64,000 nt of DNA from Bacteroidales bacterium. Lineage in GTDB: Bacteria > Bacteroidota > Bacteroidia > Bacteroidales > 4484-276. The notes under the pieces are model-generated. The model was not told where the DNA came from, searched no databases, and saw nothing but the letters and a program-made list of their open reading frames with translations. Position 1 is the first letter of the stretch, and each line of letters opens with the position of its first letter. Shown here in pieces: positions 43,818-52,569 of the stretch. The translations under genes and the position numbers were made by a program. The stretch is from contig DASRND010000006.1 in the NCBI GenBank assembly GCA_035647615.1, forward strand, positions 20,500 to 84,499. The letters run 5' to 3'.

Positions 43818-45689
43818 ATGAGAAAATTGATAGGTTTGTCTTTTTTGTTGATCTCTTTCACCGCCCTGGCCGACACCCTCACAGTAATGCATTACAACTT
43901 GCTCAACTATGGCAACTTTACGAGTTACTGCACCATTTACAACAATCCGCCCGATGCAAAAACCGCCCATCTCAAAACCGTTATCGATTATTATCTGCCC
44001 GATATCCTTTCCGTAAATGAGATAGGCACGGAGGCTTTTTATCAGAATAAGATTTTAAATGAAGCGCTCAATGTTTCGGGGCGCACCGGCTATTTGCGTG
44101 CCGAAGCAACCAACCTGGCGGGCAGCGACATCATCAACATGCTTTATTATCGTGCCGATAAACTGGGGCTGGAGCGGCAGGAAGTGATTCCCACCATCCC
44201 TCGCGACATCAATGCCTACCGGCTTTTTCATCGCCCGGTGGCACTTACCGGCGATACTATTTTTCTTTGGATCATCTCAGCGCATCTCAAAGCAGGTAGC
44301 ACCAGCTCCGACAAAGAGCAACGCGGCGTAATGGCGCAGGCTGTTGCCGATTTTATTAATACTAATAACATCACCGATGCATGTATGCTTGCCGGCGATC
44401 TGAATTTGCAAAAAGCTACAGAGCCTGCCTGGCAATTTTTGGCAGCATCATCCAACGCTGTGGCACCATTCACCGATCCTGTCGACATGGAAGGTAATTG
44501 GCACATCAATCCGGCTTTTGCTTCGGTGCATACCCAATCCACACGTATCAACAGCAACGGGTGTGCTTCCGGCGGCGGCATCGACGACCGTTTCGATTTT
44601 ATTTTGGTAAGCCCCGGCATGCTTGAAACCGATGCGTCGGTAGCGTACATCGACGACAGTTACGTTATTGCCGGGCAGGATGGGCAGCGATTTGACGGCT
44701 CCGTACTCGTCCCGCCCAATTTCTCAGCGCCGCAAGCTGTGCTCCAGGCCATTTATCAGTTTTCCGATCACATGCCGGTAATGATTAAGCTGGACATAGA
44801 AAGCCCTGAAGCGCCGTTGCCACAGTCCTGGAGTTTTACGGCCACCTCCCGCGTTCATCAGGTGCTGGTGCCGTTGGCTTGTCAGCCTTCTTTGTTTGGT
44901 CAGCCTTTGGCGGCCGGCAGTTACATTGGCGCTTTCTTTTTGGACAACAACAGCGAGCGATGTGCCGGATACAAGCAATGGAATGGGATCGACAATGTTT
45001 TATTAAAATTGTATGGTGATAATCCTGCTACGCCCGATAAGGAAGGTTTTACTGGCGGTGAGCCGCTCCTATTCAAAGTGCTCAATATGCCGCTGATGAA
45101 TGAATATTATACTTCCGTAGATTTTAACGAAGCTTACTCCGCTGCGGATGGTTTGTTTGTAGCGGGGGGGTCCTCGGCACTCACACGCTTGCAGGCCGAT
45201 TATTTGCAAAGCTTTCCGCTCACAATCGAAGCGGGCTGGTCGGCGGTCTCTTCGTTTTTACAACCCATTTACCCGACCGCTGTTTCCCTTTTCGGTAACA
45301 ACCTGCAGCATGTTATTTATTACGCAGACAGCACTTCCGTCTATTGTCCGCAGGCCGGACTTATCAAGGCGCCGCTTTGGAAGGCCGGCGCATCTTATCT
45401 CATAAAATGCAATGCCGATTTCACCATCGACTTTCAGGGATTTCCACTTTTTGAGAAAACAATAATTCTGAATGCTGGCTGGAATCTTCTGCCAGTGCCC
45501 GTCGGACGCTACGTGGCGACGGAGGAGCTTTTAGAGAATCTCGGTAATAATCTGGTGGCTATAAAAGAAGTAGCCGGAACTAAAGTTTTCTGGCCGGAAC
45601 GCGATATTCATTCACTTGACCAGCTTATTCCCGGAAGGGCGTATTTTATTAAATTAAACTTGGGTGATGTTTTGATTCTTCAGGAGTGA
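43818..45689 (+). CDS. Secreted endonuclease/exonuclease/phosphatase family protein
   Basis: This 623-residue protein has a signal peptide (LIGLSFLLISFTALA). Residues 20-330 form an EEP domain: LTVMHYNLLNYG, ILSVNEIGTEAFYQ (metal Glu), AHLKAGSTSSDKEQRG, CMLAGDLNLQ and FSDHMPVMIKL with the final His. It should be a metal-dependent phosphoesterase acting on nucleic acids or lipids. The C-terminal half has a beta domain with GWSAVSSFL and GWNLLPVPV segments and PGRAYFIKL, a type often found in Bacteroidota secreted proteins. I do not see the usual T9SS sorting domain. Confidence 0.85.
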   Translation: MRKLIGLSFLLISFTALADTLTVMHYNLLNYGNFTSYCTIYNNPPDAKTAHLKTVIDYYLPDILSVNEIGTEAFYQNKILNEALNVSGRTGYLRAEATNLAGSDIINMLYYRADKLGLERQEVIPTIPRDINAYRLFHRPVALTGDTIFLWIISAHLKAGSTSSDKEQRGVMAQAVADFINTNNITDACMLAGDLNLQKATEPAWQFLAASSNAVAPFTDPVDMEGNWHINPAFASVHTQSTRINSNGCASGGGIDDRFDFILVSPGMLETDASVAYIDDSYVIAGQDGQRFDGSVLVPPNFSAPQAVLQAIYQFSDHMPVMIKLDIESPEAPLPQSWSFTATSRVHQVLVPLACQPSLFGQPLAAGSYIGAFFLDNNSERCAGYKQWNGIDNVLLKLYGDNPATPDKEGFTGGEPLLFKVLNMPLMNEYYTSVDFNEAYSAADGLFVAGGSSALTRLQADYLQSFPLTIEAGWSAVSSFLQPIYPTAVSLFGNNLQHVIYYADSTSVYCPQAGLIKAPLWKAGASYLIKCNADFTIDFQGFPLFEKTIILNAGWNLLPVPVGRYVATEELLENLGNNLVAIKEVAGTKVFWPERDIHSLDQLIPGRAYFIKLNLGDVLILQE

Positions 45690-45757
45690 TTTGGCCCGGA
45701 AGGATGATTTATTTCTGGTTTTTACTGGAGAGGCGGGGGAAAACGACATAATTTCTT

Positions 45758-45934
45758 TCACCGCAAAGGCGCAGAGGCGCGGAGGAGGGCTACTAAAATT
45801 GTTTCACCGTAACGGCAATATCAAGAAAACTTTTGTTTTCTTCTTTTTTCTCTCCATCTCTCCGTCTCTCCGCCTCAGCGGTTTATTTAAACTTTAAAGT
45901 TCAATCAATCCTCCACTTTCCCGGACAGCATGGG
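45758..45934. repeat. Direct repeat A (MITE-like), copy of 51362-51550
   Basis: The element begins ACCGCAAAGGCGCAGAGG and its right part contains the near-inverted CTCCGCCTCAGCGGT, giving terminal inverted repeats around a pyrimidine-rich centre. The segment from CTCTCCGCCTCAGCGG to CAGCATGGG (45868-45934) is almost identical to 51483-51550, and similarity stops right after GCATGGG in both. Confidence 0.8.
45905..45934 (-). pseudogene. 3'-terminal fragment of pcm
   Basis: On the minus strand it reads PMLSGKVED and a stop, against PMLPGKAED and a stop at the true pcm end (51521-51550); 27 of 30 bases agree. No other part of pcm is present at this location. Confidence 0.75.
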
Positions 45935-46058
45935 TTAGGTGAAATCGGGTAGGAAAAGTACAATTCAATCCTAAAATCCGACACTTCAATACTTCTTATT
46001 TTTATTTGGTTGATTCCACCCCGTCATTTGCACGCATTATCATCAACATAACAATGCG

Positions 46059-48233
46059 ATGCTTAACAAATATCTGATATTCATTTTTATTTTAATGCAA
46101 ATAGCCCTAAATGGAAAGGCTCAAAGCTCTATCTCAGGAACGGTGCACGACAAAAGCGGCGAGCCTCTGACGGGTGCCAACATTTACCTGAAAGAAACAT
46201 ACGACGGGGTTTCGAGTGATGCAAAGGGCAATTTTACTTTTAAAACCAACGAAACGGGGAAGCATACACTTAGGATTAATTTCATTGGTTTTGAGGGATT
46301 TGAAAAGGAGTTTGATTTAAATAACTCTTCCATTCATATTGATGTCGTTTTGCATGAGGCCTTCAATCAGATGAAGGCAGTTACGATTACCGCCGGTACC
46401 TTTGAGGCTGGCGATGCCCGGCGCTCGGCAAGCATGACTTCGCTCGACATGGTTACTACGGCCGGTGCAATGGGTAGCGTGTTTGGAGCTTTGCAAACGC
46501 TTCCCGGCACTTCAGCCAATCCCGAGTCAGGAAAATTATTTGTGAAAGGTGGAAGCAGCGAGGAGTCGCAGACCTACATCGACGGCATGTTGGTGCATGT
46601 ACCTTATAATTCTTCACCACCATTAACATCTGTGCGCGGACGGTTCAATCCCTTCATGTTTAAGGGAACAGTTTTTAGCACCGGTGGCTATTCGGCAGAA
46701 TACGGACAGGCTTTATCGTCGGTTTTGCAACTTTCGACTACAGATATGCCTGCCGAAGATGAACTGAATATTTCGCTTCTAACTGTAAGCGCGGGTTTGG
46801 CCGGAACCAAAACATGGCGGAAGGGAGCCATAACTGCCACGATCGATTATACCAATTTGAAACCTTACATGAGCATCGCGCCACAAAACTACAACTGGAA
46901 CCATCCCCCGGAATCGCTAAGCTCGGAAGTGAGTTTGCGACAAGAAACCGGTTCGTCAGGCATGATGAAGCTTTATGGCAATTTCACCACCACAACAATG
47001 TCGCTCATGCAAAGCGATCTGAATAATGACGGACAGCAGGTTGCCTACTCCATAAAAAACGACAATACCTATATCAATGGATCTTGGAATACGCCCCTTG
47101 GCCAAAAGTGGATTTACAAAACCGGATTGTCTGTGAGCGAAAGCCATGATCAGGCCTCTTACGGTCAAAACATGATGGATGATAACCTGCGTGGCCTGCA
47201 TTATAAAAATGTTTTTATCCATCAGCTTAGCCAAAATAAAGTTAATGTGAGGCTGGGGGCTGATTTGTTTTTATGGCAATATGACAGTAAATTTAGCGAG
47301 GGAGACAGCAGCCTGAAGGCGAGTTATCAGGATGTATCGCCGGCTGCTTTTGCCGAGGCCGAAATTTATCTGTCCAACAAATTTGTTAGCCGTTTGGGTG
47401 GAAGGCTCGAATACAATGGCCATCTGGATGCTGCCACCTTTTCGCCGAGGTTTTCTACCGCCTACAAGATTGGAGCGCAAAGCCAGGTTTCGCTGGCTTA
47501 CGGGTGGTTTTATCAAAATCCTTTAGACCAATATTTGCTTTATACCAGCCAGGTAAAGCCGGAGCGTGCCGATCATTACATCCTGACTTTTCAATCCATA
47601 AAAAATAATCGAACCTTGCGGTCGGAGATTTATTACAAGGCCTACCAAGATCTTGTAAAAGTAAATCCGGAAACTTTTTCGCGTGTCAACGCGTATTCAA
47701 ATTCGGGTGATGGTTATGCTTATGGGCTGGATGTGTTTTGGCGCGACAACAAAACCTTTAGGAATGCCGAATATTGGGTTTCGTATAGCTATCTGGAAAC
47801 GGAGCGCGATTTCAGAAACTACCCGTATCGCGCGATACCCGATTTCGCAAGCAAGCACAACTTGTCGGTAGTTTTTAAATATTGGTTTGATGACATCCGC
47901 TGTTTGGCAGGCATGAGCTACAAATTTGCTTCGCCACGTGTGTTTCACGATCCCAATGTACCGGGATTCAAGAATCGCCAAACCATTCCTTATCAAACCA
48001 TGGATATCAACATCACATACTTACATCGAGAGAATATCATTTTTTATGCAGCCATCACCAATGTTGTGGGTTTTAAGCAGGACTACGGAGAGCGATTTGC
48101 CATGCAGGCCAATGCTGAGGGCTACTATGCAAGTGAACCGATAATTCCCGGTTCCAACCGTTTCTTTGTGGTGGCGTGCTTTATCACCCTCTCCAAAAGA
48201 GGAGATTTAAACCAGATGGATAAAATAGAGTAG
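46059..48233 (+). CDS. TonB-dependent outer-membrane receptor with carboxypeptidase-like domain
   Basis: This 724-residue receptor imports an unknown ligand using TonB energy. The signal peptide ends near residue 22 (MQIALNGKAQ). Residues 23-105 are a CarboxypepD_reg-like domain (ISGTVHDKSGEPLTGANIYL). A plug domain follows (AGAMGSVFGALQTLPGTSANPESGKLFVKGGSSEESQTYIDG in segments), then a 22-strand-type barrel (YSAEYGQALSSVLQLST; FYQNPLDQYLLYTS). It resembles FecA/oar-type receptors with no SusD partner. It starts a module with a TPR-like protein and a LytS/LytTR pair, all bracketed by direct repeats A and B. Confidence 0.92.
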   Translation: MLNKYLIFIFILMQIALNGKAQSSISGTVHDKSGEPLTGANIYLKETYDGVSSDAKGNFTFKTNETGKHTLRINFIGFEGFEKEFDLNNSSIHIDVVLHEAFNQMKAVTITAGTFEAGDARRSASMTSLDMVTTAGAMGSVFGALQTLPGTSANPESGKLFVKGGSSEESQTYIDGMLVHVPYNSSPPLTSVRGRFNPFMFKGTVFSTGGYSAEYGQALSSVLQLSTTDMPAEDELNISLLTVSAGLAGTKTWRKGAITATIDYTNLKPYMSIAPQNYNWNHPPESLSSEVSLRQETGSSGMMKLYGNFTTTTMSLMQSDLNNDGQQVAYSIKNDNTYINGSWNTPLGQKWIYKTGLSVSESHDQASYGQNMMDDNLRGLHYKNVFIHQLSQNKVNVRLGADLFLWQYDSKFSEGDSSLKASYQDVSPAAFAEAEIYLSNKFVSRLGGRLEYNGHLDAATFSPRFSTAYKIGAQSQVSLAYGWFYQNPLDQYLLYTSQVKPERADHYILTFQSIKNNRTLRSEIYYKAYQDLVKVNPETFSRVNAYSNSGDGYAYGLDVFWRDNKTFRNAEYWVSYSYLETERDFRNYPYRAIPDFASKHNLSVVFKYWFDDIRCLAGMSYKFASPRVFHDPNVPGFKNRQTIPYQTMDINITYLHRENIIFYAAITNVVGFKQDYGERFAMQANAEGYYASEPIIPGSNRFFVVACFITLSKRGDLNQMDKIE

Positions 48234-48305
48234 GATGAGTAGTGAGAAGTGAGAGATGAGAGGTGAGAGGAGAGAGGAGAGTCGTCAGAGTTCTAAGAAA
48301 ACAAC

Positions 48306-48342
48306 AGATTGCTTCTCCGCCAGCTGGCGGATCGCAATGAAC
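48306..48342. repeat. REP-like palindrome, copy 2
   Basis: AGATTGCTTCTCCGCCAGC followed by TGGCGGATCGCAATGA. The core CCGCCAGCTGGCGG is a perfect palindrome. It is the reverse complement of the element at 113-147 with few changes. Confidence 0.75.
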
Positions 48343-48393
48343 CATTAACAAATAACAATTAACAAATAACAAACATTTAAAACATCATTAATT

Positions 48394-49041
48394 ATGAAAA
48401 AAGTAACACTAATTATCACAGCAATTTTAATTTCAGCGGCGTCGTATGCCGGCGGAAACAAGTACCAGGAAAAAATGGGCGAAACCCTCGCCGGATTTTC
48501 CCAGGTGGAATCGGTAGCAGATTACCAGAGCCTGGCCAACAAATTTATGATGATAGCCCAGGCCGAAAAAACTGAGTGGCTGCCCTATTATTACCATGCA
48601 CAATGCTATATTCTGATGAGCTTTAGCGAAAATGAAAATCCGGAAAAAAAAGACGAATACCTGGATGTGGCCGAAACATCCGTAGCAAAGATGCTGGAGT
48701 TGGCTCCCTCCGAATCGGAAGTGTATGTTATGCAGGGCATGCTTTACACTGCAAGGCTGGTGGTTGATCCGATGAGCCGAGGCCAAAAATACGGTGCGCT
48801 TTCAGCCCAATCCATAGGCAAAGCCCTGGGTATTGAACCCGAAAACCCACGGGCAAGATACATGCAGATAGCCAACGAGATGGGAACGGCCAGTTACTTT
48901 GGCAGCGACGTTTCTGTCCCTTGCCAAAAAGCCCGCGTGCTTTATGATGGATGGGATAATTATCAACTGAAATCCCCAATTCACCCCCGCTGGGGCAAAG
49001 GCCAGTTAGTCGATACTATGGAACAATGTGGGGAGAGGTAG
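48394..49041 (+). CDS. Exported helical (TPR-like) protein
   Basis: This 215-residue protein has a signal peptide (VTLIITAILISAASYAGG). The mature part is made of helix pairs of the tetratricopeptide kind: MIAQAEKTEWLPYYYHAQCYI, DVAETSVAKMLELAPSESEVYVM and SIGKALGIEPENPRARYM (in parts). Two Cys occur near the C-terminus. It lies 160 bp after the TonB receptor gene and before the histidine kinase gene. A scaffold or sensing role beside the receptor is possible but not shown. Confidence 0.75.
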   Translation: MKKVTLIITAILISAASYAGGNKYQEKMGETLAGFSQVESVADYQSLANKFMMIAQAEKTEWLPYYYHAQCYILMSFSENENPEKKDEYLDVAETSVAKMLELAPSESEVYVMQGMLYTARLVVDPMSRGQKYGALSAQSIGKALGIEPENPRARYMQIANEMGTASYFGSDVSVPCQKARVLYDGWDNYQLKSPIHPRWGKGQLVDTMEQCGER

Positions 49042-49134
49042 AAAAATAGTATTCACTCTACGAAATTGTTTTATCCCGCTTAAAGCGGATGATCCAAATT
49101 CATTGTTGCCCGATGAAAATAATTTTCCATAAAT

Positions 49135-49170
49135 AGATTCTTCTCCGCCGGTTGGCGGATACGAATGACA
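49135..49170. repeat. REP-like palindrome, copy 3
   Basis: AGATTCTTCTCCGCCGGTT followed by GGCGGATACGAATGACA, same family as 48306-48342. Confidence 0.65.
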
Positions 49171-49194
49171 AGTTCTTGTAGGTAATTGGAATGC

Positions 49195-49367
49195 AATAGA
49201 TTTCTCTCCGACCAGTTGGCGGATCGAAATGACACGACTGGCGCGGAAAGGGGTGGGGGTGGAAGGTTCGGACGCACAGCGCCCGAACCTTCCACCCCCA
49301 ATTCCTAACATAGCGTGTCATTTCGACTGGAAAATTTGCGAAGCAAATTTGGAGGGAGAAATCTATT
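49195..49367. repeat. Nested 173-bp inverted repeat
   Basis: Three sets of arms are nested: AATAGATTTCTCTCC (49195-49209) with GGAGGGAGAAATCTATT (49351-49367); CGAAATGACACG (49225-49236) with CGTGTCATTTCG (49313-49324); and the perfect 17-bp GGGGGTGGAAGGTTCGG (49255-49271) with its complement at 49283-49299 around an 11-nt loop. A small hairpin AAATTTGC-gaa-GCAAATTT (49332-49350) sits inside the right arm. It has no coding content. Confidence 0.8.
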
Positions 49368-49497
49368 TCAAAAAACCAAGATCATTAACACCATGACTTT
49401 AGGGCTATGAAAATGGTTCTGTCATTAGTAGCGTATTGAAGAGTCTATTGGTTTTAACCAGACACCAATACTCTAAATTATTAAATACATTTGCTCC

Positions 49498-50571
49498 ATG
49501 CAAACAATCGAAATCAAAAAGAAGGAAACCAAGCGGTTTTCGGCACTTTATCCTTTCAATAAGGTAGCTACTTTCATTTTGGCCAATCTCCTGCTCAGCT
49601 TATTTATAATGCTGGCCTTTATGTGGAACTCTTTTGAAAGTCTTCACAACTTTCTGATTTCTTTTGGCTGGTCATTCACTATTTGCACGACCCAATGGCT
49701 GGGACACGGATTCATTTTTAACTATCTGGACCAAAAAATCGATTGGATCGAGCAGCCCGCAAAAAGAGCTTTGGCCGGCCTTGTTGCTTTGGTCATTTAT
49801 TCGTCGATTGCCTTTTATTTTATCCAAACACTTTTCTTTTTCCTGGTGCAGGGTGAGTTGCCGACAGTTACGTGGAGGTGGGCTGTGAATTGGGTGCTTT
49901 ATCCTGTGGGTATTTCTTTTGTGATAACCATGACCTTTACCGCCATCGGATTTTTTAGAGCCTGGAAAGATTCGTTCAAACGTGCCGAACGGCTCAATAC
50001 CGAAATGATGGCCCACAAATACGAGGTTTTACGCAATCAGATTAATCCTCATTTTTTGTTCAACAGCTTTAATGTGCTCACCGATTTGGTGTATGAAAAC
50101 CAGGATGCTGCCGTGAAGTTTATCCGGCAACTAAGTCATTTGTTCCGGTACGTGCTCGAAAGCCGAGATAAAGAGTTGGTGCCGCTTGGTGATGAAATTG
50201 AATTTGTAAAATCCTTTGCCTTTTTATTGCAAACGAGATTTGAAAACAAGCTTTTTATCAATATTGATGTGGATGCGGCACAGGCAGAAATGATTGTCCC
50301 GGTAAGTATTCAAATGCTGATCGAAAATGCAGTGAAGCACAATGAAGTCTCGGATGCTTACCCCTTAAAAATTGATATTAGGAAGGATGGCGATTATATC
50401 GAAGTTTCAAATTCGTTAAAAGCCAAAACGGCTAAAGATGCATCTACCAATATGGGATTGAAAAACCTGCAGCAGCAGTTCGCATTTTTTTCAAATAAGG
50501 AAATCGAAATCGAAAAAACAGCCACTGCCTTCACTGTAAAACTCCCACTTATCAAAATCGGACGAGCATGA
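49498..50571 (+). CDS. LytS-type sensor histidine kinase
   Basis: This 357-residue inner-membrane kinase has four membrane segments in residues 22-155, no large extracellular sensor, and a His_kinase domain of the LytS/YpdA type. The phosphoacceptor is His185 in INPHFLFNSF. The ATP-binding part has VSIQMLIENAVKHNEV (N box) and TNMGLKNLQQQFAFF. It overlaps the response regulator gene by 4 bp, so the two are a pair. The position after the TonB receptor and TPR-like protein suggests it reports on their ligand or on the envelope. Confidence 0.92.
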   Translation: MQTIEIKKKETKRFSALYPFNKVATFILANLLLSLFIMLAFMWNSFESLHNFLISFGWSFTICTTQWLGHGFIFNYLDQKIDWIEQPAKRALAGLVALVIYSSIAFYFIQTLFFFLVQGELPTVTWRWAVNWVLYPVGISFVITMTFTAIGFFRAWKDSFKRAERLNTEMMAHKYEVLRNQINPHFLFNSFNVLTDLVYENQDAAVKFIRQLSHLFRYVLESRDKELVPLGDEIEFVKSFAFLLQTRFENKLFINIDVDAAQAEMIVPVSIQMLIENAVKHNEVSDAYPLKIDIRKDGDYIEVSNSLKAKTAKDASTNMGLKNLQQQFAFFSNKEIEIEKTATAFTVKLPLIKIGRA

Positions 50572-51326
50572 AAGTACTGATTATCGAAGACGAAACCCGC
50601 GCAGCAAACCGCTTAATAAAGTTGCTCGAAAAATTAGCGCCGGAAGCAGAACTTATAAATACTTTGGAATCGGTGCGGGATAGTGTGAAATTTTTGAAAT
50701 CCAATACAACCCCCGATTTAATTTTCTCCGACATCCAATTGGCCGATGGGCTGAGCTTTGAAATATTTAAGCAGGTCGAAGTGCAATGCCCAATTATCTT
50801 TACCACAGCTTACGATCAATATGCCATCGAAGCCTTCAATACCAATGGGATCGATTATCTGCTGAAGCCCATTGAGGAGGAGCGACTGGAGCAGGCATTA
50901 AAAAAACTGGAAAGCCTTAGCGCAAAGCCGGATATGCAACAGATAATCCGGATGATGGCTGGAAATTATCCCTTAGCAAAAAAGTACAAAAGTCGCTTTA
51001 TGGTAAAGGTTGGTGAGCAGATAAAAACCATCAGCACCTCCGAAATCGTAGCTTTTTATAGCTTCGACACGGCCAGCTTTATCCATACGCAAAACAAGCG
51101 GAATTACATTGTCGATTTTAGCCTGGACCAACTGGAGGAGTTACTCGATCCCGGAAAGTTCTATCGGGTAAACCGCAAGTTCATTGTTAGCCTTCAGGCT
51201 TGTGGCCAAATATACGCATGGTCCAACAGCCGCCTCAAAATTGAAGTGGAAGGCCTGGACGAGGAGATTGTGGTGGCCCGTGAGCGTGTTTTAAAATTCA
51301 AGGAGTGGCTTGACGGTGGTGAATAA
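50568..51326 (+). CDS. LytTR-type response regulator
   Basis: This 252-residue regulator has an N-terminal receiver domain (VLIIEDETRAANRL) with the phosphoacceptor Asp55 in IFSDIQLADG and KP in LLKPIEEERL. The C-terminal LytTR DNA-binding domain spans residues 145-250 (RFMVKVGEQIKTISTSEIVAFYS in parts, FYRVNRKFIVSLQAC). Such regulators bind pairs of 9-bp direct repeats. It overlaps the kinase gene by 4 bp and ends 36 bp before direct repeat B. Confidence 0.95.
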   Translation: MKVLIIEDETRAANRLIKLLEKLAPEAELINTLESVRDSVKFLKSNTTPDLIFSDIQLADGLSFEIFKQVEVQCPIIFTTAYDQYAIEAFNTNGIDYLLKPIEEERLEQALKKLESLSAKPDMQQIIRMMAGNYPLAKKYKSRFMVKVGEQIKTISTSEIVAFYSFDTASFIHTQNKRNYIVDFSLDQLEELLDPGKFYRVNRKFIVSLQACGQIYAWSNSRLKIEVEGLDEEIVVARERVLKFKEWLDGGE

Positions 51327-51361
51327 GTGTTTGCCAGTGGTGAAAATGAAAAGAAACTAGT

Positions 51362-51550
51362 TTAACCGCAGAGGCGCAGAGTCGCGGAGGAAGACAAATA
51401 ACTGGTTATCCGCAAAAGTGCCATCAAGAAACCTTTTGTTATATCTTTTCTCTCCGTCTCTCCGTCTCTTCATCTCTCTTTCTCTCCGCCTCAGCGGTTT
51501 ATTTAAACTTTAAAGTCCAATCAATCCTCTGCTTTCCCGGGCAGCATGGG
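51362..51550. repeat. Direct repeat B (MITE-like), copy of 45758-45934
   Basis: Begins TTAACCGCAGAGGCGCAGAG and ends with GCAGCATGGG inside the pcm gene, covering the last ten codons. Its inner terminal inverted repeats are ACCGCAGAGGCG and CGCCTCAGCGGT. Repeats A and B have the same orientation and enclose the TonB-TPR-LytS-LytTR genes. Confidence 0.8.
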
Positions 51551-52174
51551 CACGAATACAAAGCCGCCAAAGATTTGTTCTTCATAGTCGTTGTCGTTGT
51601 GGCGGATGATGCGGGTCATCTTTTGAAGGCCCTGTTCACCTACCGGTGCCACCAGCATTCCACCATCTTTGAGCTGCTGCCTGAGTGTGTCGGGGATGAC
51701 AGGAATGGCTGCTGTGATAAGGATGCGGTCGAAAGGAGCAAAGGCAGGTAGTCCTTCATAGCCATCTTTGTAGAAAATGCGCGCGGGATAGCGCATGCGA
51801 TCGAAAAACTGTTTTGTTCTTTTGTACAAATGCAATTGCCGTTCGACTGTGTAAACTTTTGCACCCAAAGCCAGCAATACCGACGCCTGGTATCCTGAAC
51901 CCGTTCCCACCTCAAGAACTTTCATGTTTTCACCTACCTCCAGCAGCTCTGTCTGAAAAGCAACCGTGTAAGGCTGCGAGATGGTTTGGCCGGAGCCGAT
52001 GGGGAAGGCTTTGTCCTGGTAGGCGTATTCGAGAAACGACGAGTCCATAAAAAAATGGCGCGGCACCGTATTGATGGCTTCCAGCACGCGTGCATCGGCG
52101 ATGCCTTTGCTTTGTAGCTGTGCCACGAGTTTTTTGCGAAGGCCTTTGTGGCGATAAGTATCGGGTTTATCCAT
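51521..52174 (-). CDS. pcm: Protein-L-isoaspartate O-methyltransferase
   Basis: This repair enzyme methylates L-isoaspartyl residues in damaged proteins using S-adenosylmethionine. With the ATG at 52174 it has 217 residues, as usual for the family. It shows VPRHFFMDSSFLEYAYQDKAFPIGSGQTISQPYTVA (in segments, residues 45-80), SAM motif I VLEVGTGSGYQASVL, and the later FDRILITAAIPVIPDTL. An in-frame TTG at 52204 lies inside the promoter box (52202-52209) and cannot be the start. The last ten codons are part of direct repeat B and are duplicated at 45905-45934. Confidence 0.96.
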   Translation of the reverse strand: MDKPDTYRHKGLRKKLVAQLQSKGIADARVLEAINTVPRHFFMDSSFLEYAYQDKAFPIGSGQTISQPYTVAFQTELLEVGENMKVLEVGTGSGYQASVLLALGAKVYTVERQLHLYKRTKQFFDRMRYPARIFYKDGYEGLPAFAPFDRILITAAIPVIPDTLRQQLKDGGMLVAPVGEQGLQKMTRIIRHNDNDYEEQIFGGFVFVPMLPGKAED

Positions 52175-52201
52175 GATAAAAATTAGAAACTGAAATCCTT
52201 G

Positions 52202-52233
52202 CAAAGCTACTATTTTGGGCGGGAGGCCGGCAA
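52202..52233 (-). promoter_or_regulatory. pcm promoter
   Basis: On the minus strand TTG (52233-52231), a 21-bp spacer and TAGCTTTG (52209-52202) fit the Bacteroidota promoter. The leader to the ATG at 52174 is about 25 nt. Confidence 0.65.
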
Positions 52234-52540
52234 AAAGTTGATGCTTTTGAAGGTTCCAAAACTTCCAATTGGCATTTACTCCCTTTAGGAGAGAGTTCGG
52301 GGGTGAGGTTGAAAAGCAAACCGCTCACTCACACATACTCCCTATCAGCCCGGCAGAAGAGCTCCCCTCTCCATTTGGAGAGGGGCCGGGGGTGAGGTCT
52401 AAAGGCGGGGTTATTGATAGCCGTTTAATTGTGATTGTTTACCCCAGCTACTGACGTTTGACTTTTGTGATTTGGAACTTATTTGTCTTTTGTCCTTTGA
52501 CTTTTGGAACTTATCTTAGCCTCTGCTGTGCCAAAATCCT

Positions 52541-52548
52541 TACTTTTG
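52541..52548 (+). promoter_or_regulatory. -7 box for the Gfo/Idh/MocA gene
   Basis: TACTTTTG 22 bp before the ATG at 52570. It rules out the upstream TTG at 52504 as start. Confidence 0.5.
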
Positions 52549-52569
52549 CATCCACATAATAAAATCACT

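Larger units (their letters stand above)
45690..46058. other. 369-bp intergenic stretch carrying direct repeat A
   Basis: Apart from the repeat at 45758-45934 and the pcm-end fragment inside it, bases 45935-46058 hold only the leader of the TonB receptor gene. Confidence 0.7.
49042..49497. other. 456-bp intergenic stretch dominated by palindromes
   Basis: A REP-like copy at 49135-49170 is followed by the nested inverted repeat at 49195-49367. Bases 49370-49497 precede the kinase gene. No gene seen; the small open frames here come from the palindromes. Confidence 0.7.
52175..52569. other. 395-bp intergenic stretch between divergent pcm and oxidoreductase genes
   Basis: Contains both promoters and, in the middle, two repeat-like CTCCC...GGGGGTGAGG units at 52278-52305 and 52362-52397, the second a clear hairpin (CCCCTCTCC-attt-GGAGAGGGG). 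Similar CCCCTAAAGGGG sequences are near 28995 and at the window end. No gene seen. Confidence 0.6.

Noticed and set aside
46059..48233. SusC/SusD-type polysaccharide utilisation locus
   Set aside because: No SusD-like lipoprotein, glycoside hydrolase or SusC length; the receptor is of the shorter FecA/oar type.
49080..49321. Small minus-strand frames with RRRIYLWKII-like sequences
   Set aside because: They arise from the REP-like and nested palindromes and are found in several frames at once.
51521..52204. Longer pcm product starting at the TTG 52204
   Set aside because: That codon lies in the promoter -7 box, and the added residues (QGFQFLIFI) are not part of the family.
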